The notes under the pieces: model-generated
What the model was told of the DNA's origin: nothing
The model's database searches: none
What the model saw: only the letters and a program-made list of their open reading frames with translations
Assembly (NCBI GenBank): GCA_025938055.1
Contig: JAICQC010000112.1
Coordinates: forward strand, 1 to 11,212
DNA: 11,212 nt
Reading direction: 5' to 3'
Source of the DNA: Anaerolineales bacterium
GTDB lineage: Bacteria > Chloroflexota > Anaerolineae > Anaerolineales > Villigracilaceae
Translations under genes and position numbers: made by a program
Part shown: piece after piece, positions 1 through 5,915 of the stretch
Layout of the letters: the number at the start of each line of letters is the position of its first letter
Position numbering within the stretch: position 1 is the first letter of the stretch

Positions 1-422
1 ACAAACACGAGGGTCACCCAGAACAGGATTTGAATTCCCACGCTGAATCCACCGCCGACTGCCTCTCCGATCGCGTTCACAAAATCCAGCGGGTCTTCTG
101 TCAGTGTGAGGACAAACCTTACTGCCATAAAAATTGGAATTGCTGTGAACAGCACGCGCTGGAGAATTTTTATGTATCCTTCGTACCATTCAGGACCGAT
201 CAGATAGCGCTTGGGCGGCGCGTATTTGAAAGCAAGTAACTTGGGGTCGCCAAGCTGTTCAAGCGTCTCTGCGATCGCACTTTCATCGGCAGACGCTGGC
301 GTGTGACCGCGTTCCTCGAGCACATCCTCGATCATCGAGCGGATCTCGGCTTCGATGTCCGAGCGATCTTTCTCGGGCAGGTGCCTGCCGACCTCCGCAA
401 TATAGCGATTAATAAGACTCAT
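1..422 (-). CDS. HAAS-domain membrane protein, partial (C-terminus outside window)
   Basis: The frame opens at the ATG at 422-420 and stays open for 140 codons to the window edge, so the C-terminus is missing. Residues 1-75 are soluble and helical, with an acidic and basic segment (EKDRSDIEAEIRSMIEDVLEER) followed by LEQLGDPKLLAFKY. That layout, ending in an LGDPxxLAxxY-like motif, is typical of the HAAS (DUF1700-type) domain found next to PadR regulators. Two hydrophobic stretches follow, about residues 88-107 and 124-140, so the rest is probably a multi-pass membrane protein. The start lies 11 bp after the padR stop and has a good ribosome site (AGGAG, 6 bases before ATG). It should be co-transcribed with padR and repressed by it. 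In known pairs the HAAS protein's role is poorly defined (membrane stress, permease-like or sensor functions), so I assign none. Confidence 0.85.
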   Translation of the reverse strand, partial: MSLINRYIAEVGRHLPEKDRSDIEAEIRSMIEDVLEERGHTPASADESAIAETLEQLGDPKLLAFKYAPPKRYLIGPEWYEGYIKILQRVLFTAIPIFMAVRFVLTLTEDPLDFVNAIGEAVGGGFSVGIQILFWVTLVF

Positions 423-433
423 TCTTCTCTCCT

Positions 434-769
434 TCACTGGCCTAACATTTTCCGCATGGTCTCCGCCATCACAGACCATTCGCGTTTGAGTTTATTCAGC
501 ACCGTGCGTCCCTGCGGGCTGATGATGTAATAGCGCCGCGGACGGGCTTCGTCTGCAATGCGCCAGTCGGACTGTAACAGTCCCTGCGACTCGAGGCGGC
601 GGAGCAGAGGATAGAGCGTGCTCTGGTCGATTTCCATGCCCTGATCTGAGAGTGCCTTGAGAAGGGAGTAGCCATATTGCTCCCTGCTCAACTGGCTCAG
701 CACCGCAATGGACAGCACCCCGCGCCGCAGTTCCAACAGTATGTTCTGTACGAGTTCTTCATTTTCCAT
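434..769 (-). CDS. PadR-family transcriptional repressor
   Basis: This is a 111-residue winged-helix regulator of the short PadR type, a normal length for that subfamily. The N-terminal winged helix spans about residues 10-95. It shows the family signatures LRRGVLSIAVLSQL (14-27), the YGY turn (32-34), the recognition segment STLYPLLRRLESQGLL (50-65) and the wing PRRYYIISPQGR (77-88). A short C-terminal helix (about 92-108) should form the dimer. A ribosome site (AGGTGA) lies 3 bases before the ATG. It is the first gene of a two-gene unit with the HAAS membrane protein, a recurrent pairing. A perfect inverted repeat fills its promoter spacer, so negative autoregulation relieved by an unknown ligand or signal is the likely mode (inference). 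Confidence 0.93.
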   Translation of the reverse strand: MENEELVQNILLELRRGVLSIAVLSQLSREQYGYSLLKALSDQGMEIDQSTLYPLLRRLESQGLLQSDWRIADEARPRRYYIISPQGRTVLNKLKREWSVMAETMRKMLGQ

Positions 770-786
770 AAGTCACCTGTAATCAC

Positions 787-815
787 ATGATACTGTATAT
801 CATACAGTATGTCAA
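787..815 (-). promoter_or_regulatory. padR promoter
   Basis: On the minus strand a perfect -35 box TTGACA (815-810) is followed after exactly 17 bp by TATCAT (792-787), five of six bases matching TATAAT. The predicted start near 780 gives a leader of only about 11 bases before the padR ATG at 769, with AGGTGA inside it. This is the best sigma-70-type promoter in the window. Confidence 0.8.
790..810. promoter_or_regulatory. PadR operator (perfect palindrome)
   Basis: Two 9-base arms, ATACTGTAT and ATACAGTAT, are perfectly complementary around a 3-base spacer. The palindrome occupies the whole spacer between the -35 and -10 boxes of the padR promoter and touches both boxes. Bound repressor would exclude RNA polymerase. 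AT-rich dyads of this kind are known for PadR proteins; that this PadR binds here is inference from position. Confidence 0.75.
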
Positions 816-837
816 GGGAGAAAGTATAGTGTGATGT

Positions 838-877
838 ATACAAACAGGGCAGAACAACGATTCTGCCCTGTTTGTAT
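838..877. terminator. Hairpin terminator after the hutU unit
   Basis: A 17-bp perfect stem (838-854 with 861-877) encloses a 6-base loop, CAACGA or its complement. It lies about 20 bp beyond the stop of the small membrane protein gene and just upstream of the padR promoter. The arms end in TTTG-TAT runs on both sides. The T-rich tail is better on the plus strand (TATTTTCTATTT), where no gene is seen, than on the minus strand. I read it as the end of the hutU transcript, possibly acting in both directions. Confidence 0.6.
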
Positions 878-898
878 TTTCTATTTCGTTTGTATTCT

Positions 899-1087
899 CT
901 ATTTTCCGGTACGGTGTTTTAAAAACGTTTCCACCCAGCGGATGAATCTGTAAAATGCCGGACTAAGCAGGACCGCAATCAACACGGAAAGCAATAGTAG
1001 TTCATTCCACCCAATCGCGATCATAGGTCGGCAGGCAAGTATACACGCGAACAGCACCAACAAGCCGGACAAGAATCTTTTATTCAT
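899..1087 (-). CDS. Small two-helix membrane protein next to hutU
   Basis: This 62-residue protein starts 3 bp after the hutU stop codon, so translation is probably coupled to hutU; a weak GAAGTGA ribosome site lies in the hutU tail. Residues 1-3 are polar and basic (MNKR), residues 5-25 form one hydrophobic helix containing two cysteines (C15, C19), and residues 29-47 form a second. The tail is basic and amphipathic (about residues 46-62, FYRFIRWVETFLKHRTGK). The expected topology is a hairpin with both ends in the cytoplasm, by the positive-inside rule. I do not recognise a family. An alternative reading of residues 1-19 as a lipoprotein signal (LFACILAC) is possible but the context lacks a good lipobox. 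Being real is supported by position, hydrophobic pattern and the terminator right after it. Confidence 0.6.
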   Translation of the reverse strand: MNKRFLSGLLVLFACILACRPMIAIGWNELLLLSVLIAVLLSPAFYRFIRWVETFLKHRTGK

Positions 1088-1090
1088 GGA

Positions 1091-2743
1091 TCACTTCAAC
1101 ATCGGCATCTTGATGCCGTGACGTTTTGCGGCTTCGATGGCAATCTCATAACCCGCGTCGGCGTGTCGCGCAACGCCCATGCCTGGGTCTGTGGTCAAAA
1201 CTCTTTCCAGTCTCCGCGCCGCCTCCAGCGTCCCATCCGCTACGATGACCTGCCCGGCATGCTGACTGTAGCCCATGCCCACACCGCCCCCGTGATGGAA
1301 CGACACCCAGGTCGCGCCGCCAACGGCGTTGATCAGCGCGTTCAATATTGCCCAGTCTGAAACTGCATCCGATCCATCTTTCATGGATTCCGTCTCGCGG
1401 TTCGGCGAAGCGACCGAGCCTGAATCCAGGTGATCGCGTCCGATCACGATCGGCGCTTTCACCATCCTGCTCGCGACCAGCTCGTTGAATTTGAGCCCTG
1501 CCCTCACGCGCTCGCCGTAGCCAAGCCAGCAGATCCGTGCCGGGAGCCCCTGGAACGGGATTTTCTCGCGCGCCATCCTCAGCCAGCGCCTGAGATGCTC
1601 GTCTTCGGGGAATAACTCCATAATGGCTTCATCGGTCGTGTAGATATCCTCTTTCTCACCCGAGAGCGCCACCCAGCGAAATGGACCCTTGCCCTCGCAA
1701 AATAGCGGGCGGATATAGGCGGGCACGAAGCCGGGGAACTCGAACGCATCGCTCACGCCGTTGTTATATGCCTGCTGGCGGATGTTATTGCCGTAATCGA
1801 ACACTTCCGCGCCCGCTCGCTGGAAGGCAAGCATTGCCTGCACGTGCTTCGCCATCGAGTCCATTGCCATCTGCTTATATTTCTGCGGATCAGATGTGCG
1901 CAGCTCATTCGCCGCGGTAATGGATAAACCGGAGGGAATGTAGAATAGCGCCTCATGCGCGGAGGTTTGATCGGTCACTACATCGGGAACGACTCCGCGT
2001 GTCACCAGCTCGCTATATACATCCGCAGCGTTGCCGATCAGCCCGATGGACCTGGGTATCTGCTGCTCCTTCGCCTCTTCAACGAGCGTCATCGCTTCTT
2101 CGAGCGTATCGATCACAGTATCTACGTATCCAATCGCGCGGCGGCGCTCCGCGCGCTCAGGGTCCACTTCCACGATCAACCCCACGCCTTCGTTCATCGT
2201 GATCGCCAGAGGCTGCGCGCCGCCCATCCCGCCGAGACCAGCAGTAAGGACAAATTTCCCCTTCAACGATCCCCAGCCTTTGAGTCTCGCCAGCGCGCCG
2301 AATGTTTCATACGTGCCCTGCAATATCCCTTGCGTGCCGATGTAGATCCATGAACCAGCGGTCATCTGCCCGTACATGATGAGTCCCTTTTTTGCCAGCT
2401 CGTCGAAGTGTTCCCAGGTTGCCCAGTGAGGGACCAGGTTTGAATTTGCAATTAAGACCTTCGGAGCATCTTTGTGCGACTTAAAGACAACAACTGGTTT
2501 GCCAGATTGCACCAGCAGCGTTTCATCCTCCTCCAGGTTCCTAAGCGACTCAAGGATCGCGTCAAAAGCCTCCCAGGAGCGCGCGGCTTTTCCGCGCCCA
2601 CCATAGACAACCAGGTCTTCCGGTTTCTCTGCCACTTCGGGGTCCAGGTTATTCTGGATCATGCGGTAGGCGGCTTCACTGAGCCAGTTCCTGCAGGTGA
2701 GATTCGTTCCTCTGGGTGCGCGGACAATTCTGGGTTCAGACAT
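1091..2743 (-). CDS. hutU: Urocanate hydratase (urocanase)
   Basis: Urocanase converts urocanate to 4-imidazolone-5-propanoate, the second step of histidine degradation, using tightly bound NAD+ as an electrophile. The 550 residues match the usual length of about 555 and are complete. Family hallmarks in order: [25 protein letters not shown] (31-55), [24 protein letters not shown] (124-147), the dinucleotide loop [10 protein letters not shown] (169-178), NAADV (238-242), DQTSAHE (258-264), FDYGNNIRQ (315-323), [21 protein letters not shown] (337-357), and [15 protein letters not shown] (483-497). The catalytic cysteine is C405 in [10 protein letters not shown]. The ATG at 2743 has AAGGAGA 7 bases upstream. 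No hutH, hutI, hutG or hutF lies in the window, so the rest of the pathway must be elsewhere, or the gene serves another route. A hairpin terminator separates it from the upstream Rrf2 gene; the small membrane protein gene follows. Confidence 0.98.
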   Translation of the reverse strand: MSEPRIVRAPRGTNLTCRNWLSEAAYRMIQNNLDPEVAEKPEDLVVYGGRGKAARSWEAFDAILESLRNLEEDETLLVQSGKPVVVFKSHKDAPKVLIANSNLVPHWATWEHFDELAKKGLIMYGQMTAGSWIYIGTQGILQGTYETFGALARLKGWGSLKGKFVLTAGLGGMGGAQPLAITMNEGVGLIVEVDPERAERRRAIGYVDTVIDTLEEAMTLVEEAKEQQIPRSIGLIGNAADVYSELVTRGVVPDVVTDQTSAHEALFYIPSGLSITAANELRTSDPQKYKQMAMDSMAKHVQAMLAFQRAGAEVFDYGNNIRQQAYNNGVSDAFEFPGFVPAYIRPLFCEGKGPFRWVALSGEKEDIYTTDEAIMELFPEDEHLRRWLRMAREKIPFQGLPARICWLGYGERVRAGLKFNELVASRMVKAPIVIGRDHLDSGSVASPNRETESMKDGSDAVSDWAILNALINAVGGATWVSFHHGGGVGMGYSQHAGQVIVADGTLEAARRLERVLTTDPGMGVARHADAGYEIAIEAAKRHGIKMPMLK

Positions 2744-2761
2744 GATGCAGTCTCCTTGTTG

Positions 2762-2804
2762 AAATAAAAAATCCCTCCCGCGTATTATACGCCGTGGAGG
2801 GATT
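2762..2804 (-). terminator. Intrinsic terminator of the Rrf2 gene
   Basis: On the minus strand the arms AATCCCTCC (2804-2796) and GGAGGGATT (2778-2770) pair perfectly. Between them the inner arms GCGTA and TACGC form a second short stem. The structure is followed directly by TTTTTTATTT. It lies 20 bp after the Rrf2 stop and about 20 bp before the hutU ATG, so hutU needs its own promoter or read-through. Confidence 0.85.
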
Positions 2805-2812
2805 CCAGATTA
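2784..2812 (-). promoter_or_regulatory. Possible hutU -10 region inside a hairpin
   Basis: A perfect TATAAT (2789-2784, minus strand) sits at the tip of the hairpin between the Rrf2 gene and hutU. Upstream the -35 region is weak: TAATCT at 17 bp or TTAATC at 18 bp. A start near 2777 would give a 34-base leader carrying the AAGGAGA ribosome site. This is tentative. Confidence 0.35.
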
Positions 2813-2823
2813 AAGCGATGGAA

Positions 2824-3237
2824 CTACTGCTTCACTGCTTTTGCCAGTAACTGCGCAAAGTCCGCTTTCTTCAAGCGCGCCACCAATTCATCCTGGGCTT
2901 CGCACCAGACGGAGCGGATCGGGCAATGATCCTCAAACGAACAGACTCCGCCTTGAGCCACACATTCATTGAGTTGAATAGGTCCGTCGATGGCTTCGAC
3001 CACTTCCAGCAGGGTGATATCCTTCGGGTCTCGGGCAAGCGTTACACCGCCGCGCGCGCCGCGTGAAGTATGCAGCAGCCCGGCAATGGAAAGCTGTGAA
3101 ACGATTTTCGCAAGGAATGAGGGAGGAATGCGCTGTTGCTTTGCGACGGTGCTGGTGGCAGCCCGCTCGCCTTCCTTCATTTGGGCAAGATGTAAAACTG
3201 CGCGTACTGCATAATCTGCCTGACGAGTGATTTGCAT
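2824..3237 (-). CDS. Rrf2-family regulator with putative Fe-S cysteines
   Basis: This 137-residue winged-helix regulator belongs to the Rrf2 family (IscR, NsrR, CymR and relatives). The start at 3237 gives the canonical N-terminus MQITRQADYAVRAVLHLA and has a strong ribosome site (AAGGAAGG, 5 bases upstream). A longer open frame back to 3327 adds 30 residues of no family character and is not used. The recognition region is IPPSFLAKIVSQLSIAGLLHTSRGARGGVTLAR (about residues 37-69), followed by DITLLEVVEAIDGP (73-86). Three cysteines, C92, C99 and C105 (CVAQGGVCSFEDHC), sit where IscR has its cluster ligands, with spacing C-x6-C-x5-C. Cluster binding and sensing of iron-sulfur status, redox or NO is therefore plausible but inferred. 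Its targets are not evident: no suf or isc genes are nearby. A palindrome in its own leader suggests autoregulation. Confidence 0.93.
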   Translation of the reverse strand: MQITRQADYAVRAVLHLAQMKEGERAATSTVAKQQRIPPSFLAKIVSQLSIAGLLHTSRGARGGVTLARDPKDITLLEVVEAIDGPIQLNECVAQGGVCSFEDHCPIRSVWCEAQDELVARLKKADFAQLLAKAVKQ

Positions 3238-3257
3238 GTGAACCTTCCTTATCGAAG

Positions 3258-3274
3258 GACAGATAATACCTGTC
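3258..3274. promoter_or_regulatory. Palindrome upstream of Rrf2 gene, probable autoregulatory operator
   Basis: The arms GACAGATA and TACCTGTC surround a single central A and match at seven of eight positions. The minus strand of this dyad contains TATTAT, a possible -10 box. It lies 21 bp upstream of the Rrf2 ATG. Rrf2 proteins commonly bind dyads of about this size at their own promoters; binding here is inferred. Confidence 0.5.
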
Positions 3275-3284
3275 TCCATGCAGG

Positions 3285-3313
3285 ATTTTAGTGTCACATC
3301 AAAATAACCACAA
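3285..3313 (-). promoter_or_regulatory. Candidate Rrf2 promoter (weak)
   Basis: On the minus strand TTGTGG (3313-3308) and TAAAAT (3290-3285) are separated by 17 bp. The -10 box matches five of six bases; the -35 box only three. The palindrome at 3258-3274 would lie at about +5 to +25 of this transcript. The alternative -10 (TATTAT, inside the palindrome) has no visible -35. Confidence 0.3.
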
Positions 3314-3364
3314 GTGATAGAGGTCACCGATGAATTATGACCTTTTACTCCGATTTTTTAAAGC

Positions 3365-3401
3365 AAAAACGATCCGGATGCAGGACGCCCGGGTCGTTTT
3401 T
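3365..3401 (-). terminator. Intrinsic terminator of the toast-rack lipoprotein gene
   Basis: Arms 3365-3377 and 3389-3401 form a 13-bp stem with one G-U wobble pair around an 11-base loop. The stem base is A5/T5, and on the minus strand the hairpin runs into TTTTTGCTTT. It begins 18 bp after the stop codon at 3419. Confidence 0.8.
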
Positions 3402-3418
3402 CTTGGGGAAAGCAATTG

Positions 3419-4261
3419 TCAGTCTGTGATGACCAAGTTCCCGGCTGCCATTTTGACAAGGATGGTCAGGGTAGAGCCAGAGCCGTTTTGGGTATATTTC
3501 TGTCCATTTTGCGCCCAGCCGGAGTCGTGACTGATGTTGACGGCTGCACTCTCCACGGTCACGACGGCGTCCACATCCTCGGGAACAATCAGGGTCAGAT
3601 TGCCGAGTCCCGACTCTACCGTCACGGTCGCGTCCCGCTGGAGCTCGCCGCTGAAGTCGAGCGTGTAATTGCCCGCGCCGCCGGAAAATGCCAGCGTGGA
3701 AAAATTTGCGTTCGCCAAGCCCGTCAGTTTTACGTCTGAGGCGCCTGTCTGGTATCGCAGGAGGGACATCTCGGTCTGGTTCGGTTCCATGAACGAAAGG
3801 TCCACGTGTGAGGCGCCATCCCGCACGGTCAGGCTCTTAATGGAGAGTCCACCGAGTTCCAGGTTTCCCTCGTAGGCGCCGGCTTGCACCGTCAGATCCA
3901 GCGGTGCATCGCTCAACTGCAAATCCCACTCATTGGTGATGTCGTCGAAAAGCGGCAGACCGTTGAAGTCACCCTGCTTGATCTCGATGCTGTCGCCGTT
4001 TTTAATGATTTCCGGCTTGAGGTCTTCTACATTGTAGATGACCGTGCCATCGACCAGGTCGTTTGCGCCTGGAGATAGATTCAACCTGCCCGCGCCGAAT
4101 GAAATCGTCAGATGAGTCTCATCAGACTTTGGGTCTGCAACCGTTATGGACTCTTCGACCTCAGGACCGGCTTGTTGCCGCTCCGGCAGGTCGAAACTGA
4201 ACCCGCACGCCATGGATGCCAGCGCGAGGACAAGGATCGCTGAAATGATCTTTACGTTCAT
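3419..4261 (-). CDS. Lipoprotein with toast-rack (DUF2154-like) beta-solenoid domain
   Basis: The 280-residue protein has a lipoprotein signal: MNVK, a hydrophobic core (5-15), then LASMAC with lipidation expected at C19. It should be anchored outside the cytoplasmic membrane. From about residue 45 (ADPKSDETHLTISFGAGRLNLSPGANDLVDGTVIYN) it shows the toast-rack N-terminal signature. The remainder is a ladder of short beta strands with recurring G, N and D turns (for example GAYEGNLELGGLSIKSLTVRDGASHVDLSF, about 128-157), ending in NISHDSGWAQNG and VKMAAGNLVITD, as expected of an adhesin-like or DUF4097-type beta-solenoid. Toast-rack proteins are often linked to envelope-stress (LiaF-like) functions, but nothing here proves that role. 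The ATG has AAGGAG 7 bases upstream. A weak promoter (TTGCAA at 4311-4306, TATAAA at 4286-4281, 19-bp spacing) precedes it. It has its own terminator, so it is probably monocistronic. Confidence 0.88.
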   Translation of the reverse strand: MNVKIISAILVLALASMACGFSFDLPERQQAGPEVEESITVADPKSDETHLTISFGAGRLNLSPGANDLVDGTVIYNVEDLKPEIIKNGDSIEIKQGDFNGLPLFDDITNEWDLQLSDAPLDLTVQAGAYEGNLELGGLSIKSLTVRDGASHVDLSFMEPNQTEMSLLRYQTGASDVKLTGLANANFSTLAFSGGAGNYTLDFSGELQRDATVTVESGLGNLTLIVPEDVDAVVTVESAAVNISHDSGWAQNGQKYTQNGSGSTLTILVKMAAGNLVITD

Positions 4262-4320
4262 GGGGAATCTCCTTCTGTGCTTTATACGAAGAAGATTTTA
4301 TTGGGTTGCAAAATTGAGCA

Positions 4321-4428
4321 TGTCATTGCGAGGAGCGTTTCCTGCGACGACACTTGCGCCTGCGCGCAGTGCAGGTGAGCAATCTCCTCATTGTAATGGG
4401 AGATTGCTTCGCTGCGCTCGCAATGACA
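4321..4428. repeat. 108-bp palindromic repeat element (REP/MITE-like)
   Basis: The element is bounded by 12-base perfect inverted ends, TGTCATTGCGAG (4321-4332) and CTCGCAATGACA (4417-4428). Inside is a second perfect pair, AGCAATCTCC (4378-4387) and GGAGATTGCT (4399-4408). I recall the motif GTCATTGCGAG...AGCAATCTC as a widespread non-coding dispersed repeat in environmental bacterial genomes; that memory was not checked. A 27-bp segment at 4351-4377 (CACTTGC...GCAGGTG) forms a small imperfect palindrome of its own and looks like an addition within the left half. The element starts 4 bp after the radA stop and may protect or end the radA transcript. No open reading frame is associated with it. 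Confidence 0.8.
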
Positions 4429-4431
4429 CTT

Positions 4432-5844
4432 TTAGGCTACTTTCCGCCCCTGTGGCACTTCTCTTGGAACGCTCAGCGCAGCATCCAATGCCTGTTGAAT
4501 GGAGCGCACCTCGATAATCTCGATTCCCTTTGGATAGGGCTCGCCTTTTCTCAAAGCTTTTGGAATGATGGCTGTTCTAAACCCCAGCTTTTGTGCCTCT
4601 CGCAGCCGTGCCTGCATTTGCCCGGGCATGCGGAGTTCCCCGGCAAGCCCGATTTCCGCGATCAGCACCGAATCGGCTTTGACGGAAATGTCCCTCCACG
4701 AGGAGGTAATTGCTGCGGCGATCGCCAGGTCTGCTGCCGGCTCATCGATTTGCAGGCCGCCAACCACGTTAACAAAAGTGTCCTGCTCCGAAAGCTTTAG
4801 CCCGACACGGCGGGTGAGCACTGCTGTGATCAACAACAGACGGTTGAAGTCCACGCCGTTCGCGGTCCTGCGGGCATTGCCGAATTGAGTCGGAGATGTC
4901 AGTCCCTGGATCTCCACGAGGAGGGGGCGCGTGCCTTCCATGGTCACGGCGATGGCAGAGCCCGCGGCATTGATCATGCGCTCGGCAAGGAACGCCTCGG
5001 AGGGATTCGTCACTTCTGCCAGACCGCCCTCGCGCATTTCAAAGACACCTACCTCTGACGTCGCGCCAAAACGGTTCTTCACCGAACGTAGCAGGCGATA
5101 CGCCTGGAAGCGGTCTCCTTCGAGATAGAGAACCGTATCCACAATATGTTCCAACACACGTGGACCGGCAATAGTGCCTTCTTTGGTGACATGCCCGATC
5201 ACGAAGACGGAGATCCCGGTGGTCTTTGCGAGTTCACGGAGTTGTGAAGAACATTCGCGTACCTGCGAGACGGATCCGGCGGAAGAACCCAGGTTGGAGA
5301 GATACACGGTCTGGATGGAGTCGACGATCAGCAGCTCCGGTTTCACTTCGTTGATGTGATTCAAGATGATCTCGAGGTTTGTTTCTGTGACCAGCAATAA
5401 ATTCCTGGGTAATTCTTTTTTGCCGTTCAAACGCACTGCGCGCATCTTGATCTGGCGTTCCGACTCTTCCCCCGAAACATACAGCACGCGCTTTTGCGAT
5501 GCCATCTCCATTGCCATCTGAAGCATCAATGTGGACTTGCCGATGCCGGGATCGCCACCGACCAGCACAATCGAGCCGGGCACGATCCCGCCGCCCAGTA
5601 CGCGCGCGAACTCGGTAATGGGAAGGTTGATTCGGTCTTCAGCATCCGACGAGATCTCCCCAATCGAACGAGGGTTAGACCGGCCTGTAAGGCCGCGAAC
5701 GGAGGTGGTCTTTGCCACCGGCTCGTCATGGATGACTTCCTCGACCATGCTGTTGAACGATCCGCACTGCGGACATTTCCCCATATAGGATGCAGCGACA
5801 CGACCGCATTCCTGACAAACGTAACGTGTATGTGTTTTTGCCAT
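4432..5844 (-). CDS. radA: DNA repair protein RadA (Sms)
   Basis: RadA is a cytoplasmic RecA-like helicase that drives branch migration of recombination intermediates and helps in repair and transformation. The 470 residues are full length. The N-terminal zinc finger is intact: C10, C13, C24 and C27 (CQECGRVAASYMGKCPQCG). The RecA-like ATPase follows, with Walker A GGDPGIGKST (96-105), SGEES (124-128) and Walker B LLIVDS (171-176). The RadA-specific KNRFG motif is at 256-260 (SVKNRFGATSEVGVFEM). Residues from about 290 to 460 form the Lon-protease-like domain (RRVGLKLSEQDTFVNVVGGLQIDEPAADLAIAAAI, 345-379), which is structural and not proteolytic in RadA. The start has AAGAGAG 4 bases upstream, a modest site. 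The gene probably has its own promoter with an extended -10 at 5889-5897 and a leader hairpin. The repeat at 4321-4428 follows its stop immediately. Confidence 0.98.
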   Translation of the reverse strand: MAKTHTRYVCQECGRVAASYMGKCPQCGSFNSMVEEVIHDEPVAKTTSVRGLTGRSNPRSIGEISSDAEDRINLPITEFARVLGGGIVPGSIVLVGGDPGIGKSTLMLQMAMEMASQKRVLYVSGEESERQIKMRAVRLNGKKELPRNLLLVTETNLEIILNHINEVKPELLIVDSIQTVYLSNLGSSAGSVSQVRECSSQLRELAKTTGISVFVIGHVTKEGTIAGPRVLEHIVDTVLYLEGDRFQAYRLLRSVKNRFGATSEVGVFEMREGGLAEVTNPSEAFLAERMINAAGSAIAVTMEGTRPLLVEIQGLTSPTQFGNARRTANGVDFNRLLLITAVLTRRVGLKLSEQDTFVNVVGGLQIDEPAADLAIAAAITSSWRDISVKADSVLIAEIGLAGELRMPGQMQARLREAQKLGFRTAIIPKALRKGEPYPKGIEIIEVRSIQQALDAALSVPREVPQGRKVA

Positions 5845-5865
5845 AATACTCTCTTGAAAACGTAA

Positions 5866-5884
5866 AGCGACTGATCCAGTCGCT
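5866..5884 (-). terminator. Hairpin between dus and radA (terminator or radA leader stem)
   Basis: The 8-bp perfect stem AGCGACTG/CAGTCGCT surrounds a 3-base loop and is followed on the minus strand by TTACGTTTTC. It lies 32 bp after the dus stop and could end that transcript weakly. It also begins almost exactly where a radA transcript from the TATACT box would start, so it may instead be a 5' stem on radA mRNA. Confidence 0.6.
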
Positions 5885-5888
5885 CCAC

Positions 5889-5897
5889 AGTATAACA
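5889..5897 (-). promoter_or_regulatory. Candidate radA extended -10 (TGTTATACT)
   Basis: On the minus strand TG-T-TATACT forms an extended -10 box, five of six bases matching TATAAT, with the TG element compensating for the absence of a recognisable -35. The predicted start is near 5882, about 38 bases before the radA ATG. The same string occurs before dus and the LuxR-type gene. Confidence 0.5.
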
Positions 5898-5915
5898 GAA
5901 TTTATGTTCTATTTT

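Noticed and set aside
1412..1450. Ser441 in [14 protein letters not shown] taken as loss of the catalytic cysteine of urocanase
   Set aside because: Cys or Ser occurs at this site in the family as I recall; the catalytic cysteine is C405 in RICWLG, which is present.
1955..2353. Plus-strand open frames opposite hutU (up to 132 codons)
   Set aside because: They are shadows of a clearly conserved urocanase; the proteins are Arg/Pro/Ser-rich and have no family character.
3238..3327. 30-residue N-terminal extension of the Rrf2 protein
   Set aside because: The canonical family start MQITRQADYAV is at 3237 with a strong ribosome site, and the extension would cover the promoter and operator region.
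4321..4428. CRISPR-like repeat
   Set aside because: The pieces are inverted, not direct, repeats with no regular spacers, so it is a palindromic dispersed element.
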